A DNA stretch of 64,000 nt from Megaustenia siamemsis (Eukaryota > Mollusca > Gastropoda > Stylommatophora > Ariophantidae). The translations under genes and the position numbers were made by a program. Below are positions 54,513 through 64,000 of this stretch, in pieces (position 1 is the stretch's first letter; each line of letters starts with the position of its first letter). The notes under the pieces were generated by a model that was not told where the DNA came from, made no database searches, and saw only the letters and a list, made by a program, of their open reading frames with translations. The DNA lies in NCBI GenBank assembly GCA_032433765.1, contig JAVIAB010000124.1:79140465-79204464 (forward strand), read 5' to 3'.

Positions 54513-55988
54513 AACTTCATATATTTAATGGAGCCTTGCGCCTCGAACGACCCTAACTTCATATATTTAATGGAGCCTTGCGCCTTGAACGACTCTGACT
54601 TCATATATTTAATGGAGCCTTGCGTCTCGAACGACCCTAACTTCATATATTTAATGGAGCCTTGCGCCTCGAACGACCCTAACTTCATATATTTAATGGA
54701 GCCTTGCGCCTTGAACGACTCTAACTTCATATATTTAATGGAGCCTTGTGCCTCGAACGACTCTAACTTCATATATTTAATGGAGCCTTGCGCCTCGAAC
54801 GACTCTAATTTCATATATTTAATGGAGCCTTGCGTCTCGAACGACTCTAACTTCATATATTTAATGGAGCCTTGCGTCTCGAACGACTCTAATTTCATAT
54901 ATTTAATGGAGCCTTGCGTCTCGAACGACTCTAACTTCATATATTTAATGGAGCCTTGCGCCTCGAACGACTCTAACTTCATATATTTAATGGAGCCTTG
55001 CGCCTCGAACGACTCTAACTTCATATATTTAATGGAGCCTTGCGCCTCGAACGACCCTAACTTCATATATTTAATGGAGCCTTGCGCCTTGAACGACTCT
55101 AACTTCATATATTTAATGGAGCCTTGCGCCTTGAACGACCCTAACTTCATATATTTAATGGAGCCTTGCGCCTCGAACGACCCTAACTTCATATGTTTAA
55201 TGGAGCCTTGCGCCTTGAACGACTCTAACTTCATATATTTAATGGAGCCTTGCGTCTCGAACGACCCTAACTTCATATATTTAATGGAGCCTTGCGCCTT
55301 GAACGACTCTAACTTCATATATTTAATGGAGCCTTGCGTCTTGAACGACTCTAACTTCATATATTTAATGGAGCCTTGCGTCTCGAACGACCCTAACTTC
55401 ATATATTTAATGGAGCCTTGCGCCTCGAACGACTCTAACTTCATATATTTAATGGAGCCTTGCGCCTTGAACGACCCTAACTTCATATATTTAATGGAGC
55501 CTTGCGTCTTGAACGACTCTAACTTCATATATTTAATGGAGCCTTGCGCCTCGAACGACCCTAACTTCATATATTTAATGGAGCCTTGCGTCTCGAACGA
55601 CTCTAACTTCATATATTTAATGGAGCCTTGCGCCTCGAACGACTCTAACTTCATATATTTAATGGAGCCTTGCGCCTCGAACGACTCTAACTTCATATAT
55701 TTAATGGAGCCTTGCACCTCGAACGACCCTAACTTCATATGTTTAGTTGAGCCTTGCGCCTCGAACGACTCTAACTTCATATATTTAATGGAGCCTTGCG
55801 CCTCGAACGACTCTAACTTCATATATTTAATGGAGCCTTGCACCTCGAACGACCCTAACTTCATATGTTTAGTTGAGCCTTGCGCCTCGAACGACTCTAA
55901 CTTCATATATTTAATGGAGACGTGTGCCTAGAACGATCCTAACTTCATATATTTAATGGAGACGTGTGCCTAGAACGATCCTAACTTC
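54513..55988. repeat. 42-bp tandem array, about 35 copies, open on both strands
   Basis: Unit ttcatatatttaatggagcc plus ttgcgcctcgaacgactcta ac. The 14-codon period keeps 467 codons open on the plus strand (LMEPCASNDSNFIY) and 470 on the minus strand (MKLESFEAQGSIKY). Variants at four sites (cgcc/cgtc, ctcg/cttg, gactc/gaccc, aactt/aattt) are freely mixed. Each unit contains CpG pairs, unusual in this AT-rich region. I read it as satellite, not a gene, because both strands are equally open. Confidence 0.93.
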
Positions 55989-56159
55989 AAACATTCCAGA
56001 TTCAAATGTTAAATTCGAGAGAATTGTATTCCGGAGTTCAAGCGCTGATTCAACCCTCCAATTGTGTTTGGGGCAGTGGGAAGACGAATGCAAATTGTAA
56101 ATGAATTCGACGATTTTGTTGAGCACCAAAGCTTTTTTTTTTTTTTTCGTTCTATGCTC

Positions 56160-56300
56160 GTGTGTTATCTATCTATCTATTGACCTTTCGAGCCGTGGCC
56201 GGCATACCCAGATACTCTTTCTCTTTTCGAAATTTTATTTCTAGCAGTCTCAATCCTTGCAAAGCAGATTTCTTTTATCAAATCTCGTCATTTGTCTCTG
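56160..56300 (-). mobile_element. LINE family I 3' end, antisense
   Basis: tatctatctatctattgacc followed by ggcatacccagatactcttt and ctagcagtctcaatccttgc is the reverse complement of the end of the copy at 20266-20955. Confidence 0.75.
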
Positions 56301-56304
56301 TTCT

Positions 56305-57545
56305 ATGCAAGCAATGGCATGTGTCCAGTGTTATATATGTCATTGAGTAATGTTGTTATGACTTGTACTCCCAGCTCTCCTGATGCATTTATCTCTTCGA
56401 TTGTTATATTGTCGGCACCTCGATCTTTGCCTCTTTTCATGTGTTGAATTGCGTCCTCCACTTCCCTCTGCACTATTGGTGGTCCTGTGTCTTTGTTTGA
56501 ATTGTTTTGCTCTGGTCTTTCATCATCATAGAGTTGACTGATATATTCTGTCCATCTTTCTATTGTCTTCTCCTGTTCCATTATTATATTTCCTTCCTTT
56601 CACTTTACACATCCTGAAACTTTGACTTCTTTTCTTCCTGTTAATTCATTTAACTGATTGTGCATACATTTTGAGTCTTTCTTTTGTTGTTTTTCCATTT
56701 CTTCATATTTCTGCTTTAACCATCCTTCATTTGCTTCTCTGCATTTGTTCTGGATCTCTTTGTGCAATATTGTGTATGTCCATTCTTCTTTCTTATGTTT
56801 TCTCCTTTCATCCATTAGTTGTAATATTTCTTCTGTCATCCATTTCTTTTTGTTGATTCTTTTAGTCACTGGTATTACTTCTTTTGATGTTTGTTGAATT
56901 GATTGTTTGAGCATTTCCCACTGCTCCTCGATGTCCTGTATTTTCTCAATAGCATTATATCTATTTTGTACTATCGTGCCATACTTATCGCTCATCTGTT
57001 TATCGACTCTAAGTATATCTAGTTCTAACTTTATATTTCTTGGGGATTTCTGTGCCTTCCGCAGTTTTATTCTTATCTTTCCAACTACTGGTACATGGTC
57101 ACTATTGCAATCTGCTCCTGGCCTTGTTTTAACAGATGTTAACCCATTCCTGAATCTTCTCTGTACCAATATAAAATCAATTTGATTGTGTACTTTTTTG
57201 TCTGGGCTTTGCCATGTCCATAGTCGCCTAGGGTGTTGTTTGAACCAGGTGTTACCTATAATCATTTCATGTGTCTTTGCTCAACCTATCCCCTCTGTCA
57301 TTCGTCTCTCCATGCCCCCCCCCGGTCACATTCTGCGTTTTAGCTGTTCCTACCTTTGCATTGAAATCCCCTAATATAATAGTTATTTCTTGGGATTTAC
57401 ACTGTTCCATGGTCATCTCTAGCTCATTGTAAAAAGTGTCAATGTCCTCTTCTTCGCTATTACTTGTTGGTGCATAAGCTTGAATTATGTTGATATCCAT
57501 TGGTCTACCTCTCAGTTTTACTAGCAGAATTCTATCATACTGGCC
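56305..57545 (-). mobile_element. LINE family H fragment: AP-type endonuclease to start of RT
   Basis: The only copy in the window with the endonuclease. Minus strand encodes DINIIQAYAPTSNSEEEDID, ITIILGDFNAKVGTAKTQN (catalytic GDFN box), a frameshift near 57265, then NTWFKQHPRRLWTWQSPDKK, HNQIDFILVQRRFRNGL and ADCNSDHVPVVGKIRIKLRK (SDH active-site box). A basic linker (KEVIPVTKRINKKKWMTEEI) and the RT start VEDAIQHMKRGKDRGADNIT follow, and the copy stops at 56305. This layout (endonuclease, then RT) is that of RTE/CR1-like LINEs. Non-functional. Confidence 0.88.
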
Positions 57546-57554
57546 AAAATCCTT

Positions 57555-57862
57555 TCACTGTTTTGCCCTAGAGACTAGGAACTGAATTTTGCGTGTTAAT
57601 CAGTTTTTCCCTGACAGCCGTGTGCACAGGGGTCCCTAGCGGCTCTGGCAGATAACTCCGTCTTTGGAGGTACTCATATTTTTTTCCATCCATGACGTTT
57701 CAAGCCGGGCTTCGCTGCTGAGACCAGGGGTAGTTGCCGCAGAGAGAAATCATAAATAAAAATCCCCAACTGGCGTAGTCGGGATTAGCCGGGATTTGAA
57801 CCCACAACCTTTCCGTCTCGAGGCCGGCGTCTTGCCTGGAGACCAACCAGTCCCCCGCATAT
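57555..57862 (-). mobile_element. SINE2 reference copy, full length
   Basis: Minus strand: gggactggttggtctccagg (box A), gtgggttcaaatcccggc (box B), gggatttttatttatgattt, ggcaactacccctggtctca, gagtacctccaaagacggag, gctagggacccctgtgcaca and gcaaaattcagttcctagtc. It lies downstream of the homeobox gene's 3' end. Confidence 0.82.
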
Positions 57863-58198
57863 TCACATTACACATATATTCTACTGATACATCGTACTCA
57901 TTTACATTTCCGTTTGATTGCTACATTCACCCGATTGGAATATCCATCAAAGTGACCGTTTCCTCTGACTGGTACATTGATGTGAGTAAAATATTCACCT
58001 GATTGACAAGTTCACTTGGCTGATACATTCACCTGAATGCCACGTTCACCTGGCTGATTCATTTACTTAAATTAAACATACATCTCAAATATACACCTGA
58101 GAGACACGTTTACCTAAGTGATAAATTCACCTGGAAGATATAGTCATGTGATTGATATAAGCCATTCATACACAACAAAGTTCACTATAAACATGATA
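57863..58198. other. Weak degenerate tandem motif downstream of the homeobox gene
   Basis: Loose repetition of ttcacctg/ctgatacattcacctga-type words about every 20-25 bp; old minisatellite remnants. Confidence 0.45.
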
Positions 58199-58204
58199 TT
58201 TATT
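58199..58204 (-). terminator. polyadenylation signal of the homeobox gene (AATAAA)
   Basis: Minus-strand AATAAA hexamer about 125 nt after the homeobox stop codon, giving a short 3'UTR. Only the hexamer is seen; the position is appropriate. Confidence 0.5.
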
Positions 58205-58326
58205 TTTAAATATGAACAAATAAATTGCAATTTTCTTTCCAGAAAAAGAAAGGAATTGTCATTTCCGGTGACGTGACTGGACAGACCTCAGCTGATAAAT
58301 CTTCTGTTGTGCACTCCAGGCTGTGC

Positions 58327-59907
58327 CTAGATGGGCCACAGATGGGGCTGGGACGGTAGACCTGATGAAGGAAGTGGATATGTGGATGTAGATTGCGAAA
58401 AGTACGGGTTGCTGACGGACGAAATAACAAGCGGTCTGTAATGATCCTCAGACAAACTCACGGGGGTTGTTTTAGGATTTGGGTGGTTTTCGAGGGTTGG
58501 ACCTTTCAAGGTTGTGTGTGGGTTGATTGTTGAGCTTGGCCACTGTGGATGGTGGAGTAATGTCGTCTCAGATTGTCGATTGTTGGATAACATAACTGGT
58601 GGTTCTGCTACCAAAGAAAATGGATATACGCGGCTGACTCCCAGCGATGAAGACTGTGGCTGATGAAAGAGGCTCAGTGATGTTGTCCGAGCAAACGTGT
58701 CGTTGATCAAAGTACTGTCGCTGTCGCCACTCATGCTGCTGTTGGAACTGCTGCTTGCAGGGAGGTTAAAGTAAACTCCAGACATGTTTGTGCCTGCATG
58801 TGTCTGGCTGGACGGAACTGACGACAGAAGAGAGTGCTCTTGTTGTCTCTGTGCTGCTGCCACTGCTGCCGCAGCTGCTATTGCTGTAGCACTGGAGTGA
58901 TGGTTCTTGTAGTTGGCTAGGAGATCTGACAGAACTGGAAGATTGTCACAAACCGGAGGTTGCGGGGCGGGAAGTGAGGAATGAGGTCCGGAAACTCCAT
59001 CTCTCACAGAAAGAAAGCTGCCGTACTGTGGCTGGTGCAGCGGTGCTGGAAAATTCAAAGTCGATCTAAACTGTGGATGTAAAATGTCTGACGACGATCT
59101 CTGTTGCAAAAAGTCTGAAGAATCCAAAACTCCTGGTGCTGGCGGATTCACAGAAAACCCATCCCACAATGGACTGTCATTTGTTGTTGGTAGTCTATTC
59201 TCGCGCAAGCTCTGAAAAGCTGAGGTACCAACTGCATGTTTGAATTTATTGGCTGAAGTATTTAAAAAGGCCGTGGGCGTGACCTTATTAGGTGGAGCTA
59301 CCATGTCATAGTTTTGGAACAAACGTTCTGATTTGCAGGGAGCTAAGGTTGAGGAAGTAGGTCTTGTACCTTTCGCGAACTTCGATTTACTTTTCTTCTT
59401 CTTCTTGCTTTTCTTTAGTTTAAGATATTCATTGTCAAACTTATTTAATTCTGCAATCATTCCTCTTAGGATGGTTGGGGAAACGAAATTATTTGTTGAA
59501 GCAATTGATGCAGATGTAGTTGGTTGTGCTGATTTAGATAATGCTGTCCCTATTAAATATCTGCTGTCATAACAAGAACTGTCTTTGTTTGTGTTCCCAT
59601 TGCTACCTCTATTATTCAAATCAACATTAGAACTGTCTTTGTTTGTGTTCCCATTGCTACTTCTATTATTCGAATCAACTTTAGATCCGTCTGGGCCTTG
59701 CGAAAAAGCGTCATCTCCAGAGTCATCACATCTGCTAGCATCTTCTTTTTGTACTTCTTTTGTTTCATTGCAAATCACACTGCTGCAGCCTTGTGAAGTT
59801 GCTGTAAAGCTTCCTGCACTAGACAAAGTCATGTCATCTTTGGCAGCACTTTTGATTTTGCCCGTTTTGATGACCACATCTTTCCGTCTTCTATTCTGGA
59901 ACCAGAT
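58327..59907 (-). CDS. Homeobox gene, last exon: recognition helix and long C-terminal region
   Basis: Starts at a clean acceptor (ttttattccccacag) with IWFQNRRRKDVVIKTG, which is homeodomain residues 47-60 onward and includes the invariant W48, F49, N51 and R53, with Q50. It continues in phase from the exon at 63630, so the intron sits between residues 46 and 47. The exon holds 526 codons and a TAG stop at 58329-58327. Downstream of the homeodomain are a Ser/Asn-rich acidic segment with an 18-residue duplicated block (about 59581-59688), a lysine-rich stretch (KLKKSKKKKKSKSKFAKG, likely nuclear localisation), a Ser/Pro/Gln-rich low-complexity region, and a polyalanine run (AIAAAAAVAAAQRQQ). 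Such tails are usual for DNA-binding transcription factors acting in the nucleus. The homeodomain is divergent: Q50 and IWFQNRR look ANTP-like, while the 46/47 intron and P26 recall PRD-class genes. I do not assign a family. Confidence 0.88.
   Translation of the reverse strand: MWFQNRRRKDVVIKTGKIKSAAKDDMTLSSAGSFTATSQGCSSVICNETKEVQKEDASRCDDSGDDAFSQGPDGSKVDSNNRSSNGNTNKDSSNVDLNNRGSNGNTNKDSSCYDSRYLIGTALSKSAQPTTSASIASTNNFVSPTILRGMIAELNKFDNEYLKLKKSKKKKKSKSKFAKGTRPTSSTLAPCKSERLFQNYDMVAPPNKVTPTAFLNTSANKFKHAVGTSAFQSLRENRLPTTNDSPLWDGFSVNPPAPGVLDSSDFLQQRSSSDILHPQFRSTLNFPAPLHQPQYGSFLSVRDGVSGPHSSLPAPQPPVCDNLPVLSDLLANYKNHHSSATAIAAAAAVAAAQRQQEHSLLSSVPSSQTHAGTNMSGVYFNLPASSSSNSSMSGDSDSTLINDTFARTTSLSLFHQPQSSSLGVSRVYPFSLVAEPPVMLSNNRQSETTLLHHPQWPSSTINPHTTLKGPTLENHPNPKTTPVSLSEDHYRPLVISSVSNPYFSQSTSTYPLPSSGLPSQPHLWPI
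59581..59688 (-). repeat. 54-bp tandem duplication inside the homeobox coding exon
   Basis: Two copies of an 18-codon block: VDSNNRSSNGNTNKDSS and VDLNNRGSNGNTNKDSS. In-frame, with few differences, so the duplication is fairly young. Confidence 0.85.
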
Positions 59908-59948
59908 CTGTGGGGAATAAAAGAAAACTAAACAACAAGGTTGAACCC

Positions 59949-59985
59949 TATGTGTGTGTGCGTGTGTGTGCACGCGCGCATATTT
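59949..59985. repeat. GT/GC alternating microsatellite in the homeobox intron
   Basis: tgtgtgtgtgcgtgtgtgtg followed by cacgcgcgca, about 40 bp upstream of the last-exon acceptor; purine-pyrimidine alternation could form Z-DNA (inference). Confidence 0.8.
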
Positions 59986-60139
59986 TTATGTATTTTTTTA
60001 TTTATTCAGGATAAATAAATCACTCTTATATCACGTGATAAGTAAATGAGAAAATATTTTACCTCATAGTAGTAGGTCCACAACCATATAAAGTAGTAAA
60101 GCCTGCGGGTAGAAATGATGGTTATGGTTTTAATTAGTC

Positions 60140-60440
60140 ACAGGCCCCGGTATCACTGCAAACGAATTAAAATCCATAACTGCTCAACTGCCCGTGCCAG
60201 TGGAATCATCCGAATTAAAACTCACCTCATTGAAGGATCCAAACAAAGAAAGGCAGCTGCAGTCCCAATCATAGCAGTTACATCACACACCAAAGACATA
60301 AGGGCAAGCGGCACCGAAAGTGAACGCAGCTGAACTGTCTTTAGTTCTACGATATCATCATTCATCGTAAGCAATCGGAATATCGAAACACTATCTGGAT
60401 GAAAAACACAGCTCACGGTGTGCACAGGGCACTAAACTCA
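60140..60440 (+). mobile_element. Second copy of the 288-bp element
   Basis: caggccccggtatcactgca, ccgtgccagtggaatcatcc, acaaagaaaggcagctgcag, acgatatcatcattcatcgt and cacagctcacggtgtgcaca match 30161-30448 in order, with an additional actcacctcattgaaggatcc segment. No clear duplication flanks this copy. Confidence 0.75.
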
Positions 60441-61379
60441 GTAGCTCCGACAGCAAGCCTCACTCGGAATATGAGGAAACTGCAACAAGGAACACTTTTC
60501 TGACTGGGCCTCAGTGGTCCCTGCCGCCTATCCGCCATATTGACCGGAAGTCCGACTAAAAAGGAATTGCGCCAGTGTTGTATGATTTCAGCTTTTCGAG
60601 CAGGGGCGGATGTGGGTATAATCATGTCAGCTGTCTGTAACTGGCATAGCCGAAGGCGTTACCACTGTAGGGGGCGGGGAGTTACTTCTGAGATTTCCTT
60701 CTCTCCCCGCCGGCTTTACTACTATTGATGGATTTGTGATAAGCCGCATTATTTAAATGAGAGAGCCAGTGCTTTACCCTACTTCTGTTATAATAGTTAA
60801 CTCTGCGAGCCAGGCATCCATTTTTTACAGCTTGGTCGAAGGTAAGGCTGGCTAGAAAAGAAAGTCACAATCGCTGAAATCATAAAGCCACGTGCCTCTT
60901 TCATCGCAACTGTAAAGAGCTAACACAATCCTGCACTGAAGCATGGACAGATACAAGAAATGGCAGGCACAGGAAGGCGTGGGAAGGCAACACAAACTAT
61001 GGATGCGTTTTTGGGTTTCCTGACTTTCTGGCACTTGCGAAAAACAGACTGCGTGTTATACCCACCCCCCGACTACCCTCAACGAATAATAGATGAGAGA
61101 GAGGATGAAAGAGGGAGATAATGGGAGAGAAAAAGACAGCACACAACTACTACGGGATGGTACTCTTATGTACTTTGTGTACAGAAATCGTCACTGTAAA
61201 TCAGCCACTCTTTTGTGTTGTGAGTAAACGAACCCACGCGATGTCTTTCTTTCTCTATCGCTTTCTTTCTTTCTTCGCTTCCTCTTGTACACGTTCGTGT
61301 GTCGAGGGAGATACAAAATTCTAGTTCTCGCCATTTTGGCGGCTTCACTCGTTAATTGATGCTGTTGTAACGTCTCTTT
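60441..61379. other. Homeobox intron, unassigned part
   Basis: Higher GC than the surroundings. The stretch at 60595-60645 (gagcaggggcggatgtgggt, catgtcagctgtctgtaact) resembles the flank of the 64-bp array at 15720-15760, marking a dispersed repeat. No coding exon recognised. Confidence 0.4.
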
Positions 61380-61885
61380 GATGTTGACTGTCCGTCTTAC
61401 TCTGAAAGAATCACACATCATTCTTTCTAGATGTGCAAACTAGTTTATTTGTTGTTTCTGTATGTAGCTTAGGATTGGCTCAGTGCCTACTCTTTCTTTT
61501 ATGCCATTTCCGATTCTATCTTTTCTGGTTACACCTAGCGCTTTTCTCAGACATTGCATCTCTGTTGTGGCAAGCTTTCTTTTGTGCTTAGACGTAAGTG
61601 GGCATGTTTGGCATTGGTAGTACAGTGTTGGAATAAATATACTCTGTATGAGATGTTTATTGGTGTTTATATGTACTGCATTGTGTTGAAGTTAAGGGCA
61701 TAGCTGTCCCAATAATGTGTTTGTCTTATTGCATCATGCATCTATTTGTTTGTTGATTTTACCATCTTCAGATAATGTTGTTCCAAGATATTTAAAGTTT
61801 GTTACTTGCTTTATATCTTGATGTTCTATAGCTATGTTTAGTTTTCCTTTTGTCTTCCTATTGATATAACTTCTGGGTTTTTTTC
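61380..61885 (-). mobile_element. Diverged LINE tail, family B-like
   Basis: Plus-strand landmarks tgcaaactagtttatttgtt, cgattctatcttttctgg, catttttggcattggtagta-like sequence and ttgttccaagatatttaaag follow the order of the LINE B 3' half, read antisense. Heavily decayed. Confidence 0.5.
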
Positions 61886-61909
61886 AGTACGCATTTTAAT
61901 GTTATTCAT

Positions 61910-62860
61910 TTCACATCCGTAGACAGAAAAGAATCTAAGAATAATAAAGACCATACACTGGCAACAAACAGCGCCCATAAGAATTGAAAATCAATTGGGA
62001 ATGTTTCAGCAAATAAAACAGGGCGTGAGAAAAAGTTGTGTGCTATCACCAGATTTGCTTAATGTGTATAGTGAGATTATTTTAAGATCCATAAGGGACA
62101 TGTCTGGAATAACAATTGTATTAATGTGAAATAAACCAAAAATAAAGGACTCAGCCTTAATGGCAAAAAAAAAAAAAACCCAGAAGTAATTGTAACAACA
62201 AACAAAAAGTCATCACCGCAGTGCATAAAAAAGACAAGTGGAACAATATTAAAACAGATAAATGAATTTAAATATCTGGGAACATTGTTAACCTCTGATG
62301 TTAGATGTACAACAGAGGTGAGGTGCAGACTGGTTTAGGTGAAAGGAGCTCTCCAAAAAATGGGGAAGATACTGCGCAATCCTGTTTTGACAATAGAAAC
62401 AAGAAAAACAGTTCTTAAATGTTATGTAGAGCCAGTCTTAACATATGGGTGAGAATCATGGACAATAGGACAACAAACAAGAAAATCACTCGGGGCTGTA
62501 GAAATGAGGTTTTACAGAAGAATGTTGAGAATACCATGGACAGCTAAAGAGAGTAATGAAAACGTTCTGAAAGATACCAAAGCAAAAAGAGAGCTAATTT
62601 TCATTCAATATTATGAAGAAACAATCATCATTTTTGGCCATGTAATGAGAAGGGAACAGCTGGAATATGTTGTAACAACTGGGAAAATTGAGGGACGAAG
62701 AGATAGAGGGAAGCAAAGAGAAAAGATACCAGACAGCTTAAGAGAATGGCTTGGCAGAAGGTGAACAACAGAAATGATAAATAGCTGCCGAGATCGAAAG
62801 TTGTGGAGAGACATGATCATCTGCGCCAGCAGGAATGGTACTTGATGATGTTGATGATGA
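61910..62860 (+). mobile_element. LINE family D copy, RT part and 3' end
   Basis: RIQNQLGMFQQIKQGVRKSC-type sequence and VLSPDLLNVYSEIILRSIRD (RT box before the catalytic Asp pair), a deletion over the catalytic box near 62130-62170 (replaced by an A run), then FKYLGTLLTSDVRCTTE-type sequence, MRFYRRMLRIPWTAKESNEN, REQLEYVVTTGKIEGRRDRG and DRKLWRDMIICASR. It ends cttgatgatgttgatgatga. Frameshifted. Lies in the homeobox intron. Confidence 0.85.
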
Positions 62861-62919
62861 TTATAAAGAGATTCATCCGATCTACCAGAAGAGAGCAGAT
62901 AGTTCTAATTACGATTACC

Positions 62920-63490
62920 ATACATTTGAATGGCTTTCAGAACGTTTTCATTACTCTTCTTAGCTGCCCATGGTATTCTCAATATTCTTCTGTAAAACCA
63001 CATTTAGACAGTGATTTTCTTGTCTGCTGTCCTATTGTCCATGGTTCACATCCATATGTTAAGACTGGATCTACATAACAATTAAGAACTCTTTTTCTTG
63101 TTTCTATTGCCAAAACAGGACTGAGGTTGACAAAGTTCCCAGATATTTAAATTCATTTACCTGTTTTAATATTGTTCCACTTGTCTTTATTGCGATTTGC
63201 GGTGATGTCTATTTCTTTGTTGCTACCATTACTTCCTGTCTTTTCGCTATTAATGCGGAGTCTTTTATTTTTGCGTTATTTCACTATAATGTCTAACACC
63301 TCTCATTTTCACTCTTAGCGATTAAGACTGTATCATCAGATAACTCCGAATAGTTATATTATGACCTCCATTTGTTATTCCAGGCATGTCCCTTATGGAT
63401 CTTAAAATAACCTCACTATATATATTAAATAAATCTGGTGACAGCACACAACCTTAGTCTAACACCCTGTTTTATTTCTTGATACATTCA
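62920..63490 (-). mobile_element. LINE family D copy, antisense, forming an inverted pair
   Basis: Reverse complement of the central part of the adjacent copy: gaatggctttcagaacgttt, cttagctgcccatggtattc, gtgattttcttgtctgctgt, aactctttttcttgtttcta, ttccaggcatgtcccttatg and gtctaacaccctgttttatt. Unlike the sense copy it retains sequence over the catalytic box region (63330-63370). Arms of about 500 bp. Confidence 0.82.
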
Positions 63491-63629
63491 CAATTGTAGA
63501 CAATTTTAAAGAGTCCTTTATTTTGATGAGACAGAAAGATCAAAACCCGAAACAACGAGCCTTCAACAAAAGTAGCATATAATGTAAAGTAATAGGATTA
63601 AACAGGATATAGGAACATTAAAGCTGTAC

Positions 63630-63790
63630 CTTGACTTGCTCCCGAGTGATGCCCAGGCGCTTTGCTATGAGCTGCTTCTGTGTGCTGTTTGGATACCTCA
63701 CTTCGTGGTAGATGCCGTTTAAGAACTCCAGTTGGAGGCGCGTGTAGCTCAACCTCTCTCTGGGTGGGGGTGGCGTGAAAGGGCAATCTT
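63630..63790 (-). CDS. Homeobox gene, exon with homeodomain residues up to 46
   Basis: Internal exon of a homeobox transcription factor. It reads DCPFTPPPPRERLSYTRLQL and continues through homeodomain position 46 (GITREQVK), ending at a GT donor (aag|gtacag) at 63630. Aligned to the 60-residue homeodomain, it has Y8, L16, Y20 in place of the usual F20, R24-Y25-P26 and V45-K46. A proline run (PPPPRER) sits just before the domain. The acceptor chosen (ttgttaattcatcag, AG at 63792-63791) is the best pyrimidine-rich one. In-frame TAG at 63824-63822 bounds the open frame upstream, so the 5' end could be up to about 30 bp further right. Upstream exons lie beyond the window. A LINE tail (63839-64000) begins only about 50 bp upstream of the exon. 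Confidence 0.85.
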
Positions 63791-63838
63791 CTGATGAATT
63801 AACAAGGACAACTTTATTTCTCTATTAATACTATTTTT

Positions 63839-64000
63839 GACTTTCTTCTTCTTCTACCTTTCTGCTCCCTGTGGAGTATAGGTCTTCAACAAACACTTGT
63901 CAAGCTGTTCTGTTCATTGTCATTCTTTTAAGATCATTCCATGTCTTCCTCATCATCTCCATCTCTGCTTCCATCTGTCTTTTCCAAGAATATTTCGGTC
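63839..64000 (-). mobile_element. LINE family F 3' end, runs off the window
   Basis: Plus strand cttcttcttctacctttctg through gatcattccatgtcttcctc to tcttttccaagaatattt; reverse complement of the ends of the copies at 14030, 34500 and 38098. It begins about 50 bp from the homeodomain exon. Confidence 0.85.

Noticed and set aside
54494..55931. Two overlapping proteins of about 470 residues on opposite strands
   Set aside because: Both are read-through of a 42-bp satellite; 42 is a multiple of three, and neither frame shows a domain, splice context or codon bias.
63598..63786. 62-codon minus-strand frame over the homeodomain exon
   Set aside because: It is in the wrong frame; the homeodomain reads in the neighbouring frame and ends at a splice donor.

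Overview
This is animal nuclear DNA: AT-rich, no operons, two genes split into exons with GT-AG introns, and a very heavy load of decayed retrotransposons, tRNA-derived SINEs and minisatellites. The LINE types, tRNA-headed SINEs and repeat style suggest an invertebrate, most likely a lophotrochozoan such as a gastropod mollusc. That placement is inference; no species can be named from the sequence.

Only two host genes can be supported, both on the minus strand. (1) A complete LRRC57 orthologue is spread over about 19 kb of coding span (19408-38659): five coding exons (38576-38659, 28831-28966, 27354-27619, 21773-21958, 19408-19449) join in phase to 237 codons plus stop, against about 239 residues in vertebrates. 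A 5'UTR boundary at 38742 and a possible non-coding first exon ending at 44052 lie upstream. (2) The 3' part of a homeobox gene: the homeodomain is split between an exon at about 63630-63790 and a long last exon at 58327-59907, with the intron between homeodomain residues 46 and 47. Its 5' exons lie beyond the right edge.

Almost everything else is repetitive. At least nine LINE families (called A-J here, my labels) are present as 5'-truncated, frameshifted copies in both orientations. Several families end in GAT-type short tandem repeats, as in RTE-like LINEs. Three tRNA-headed SINE families (SINE1-3) and several short terminal-inverted-repeat or dispersed elements are also present. Nested insertions with target-site duplications can be read directly: LINE C inside LINE A (22821-24392), an internally deleted LINE A inside LINE C (26225-26801), SINE1 inside a LINE B tail (47248-47515, 15-bp duplication), and a 288-bp element with an 8-bp duplication (30161-30448).

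About twenty minisatellite arrays (units 20-132 bp, up to about 59 copies) cover roughly 14 kb, about a fifth of the window. The most striking pattern is that at least six of them grew inside recognisable mobile elements, with element sequence on both sides or on one side: LINE B (549-689), SINE1 body (10550-10712), LINE A 3' end (24797-25990), SINE1 tRNA head (38955-40606), a LINE C-terminal tail (45502-46262) and a dispersed element (51590-52130). Long open frames over the arrays (for example about 467 codons on both strands at 54.5-55.9 kb) follow from unit lengths divisible by three and are not annotated as genes.
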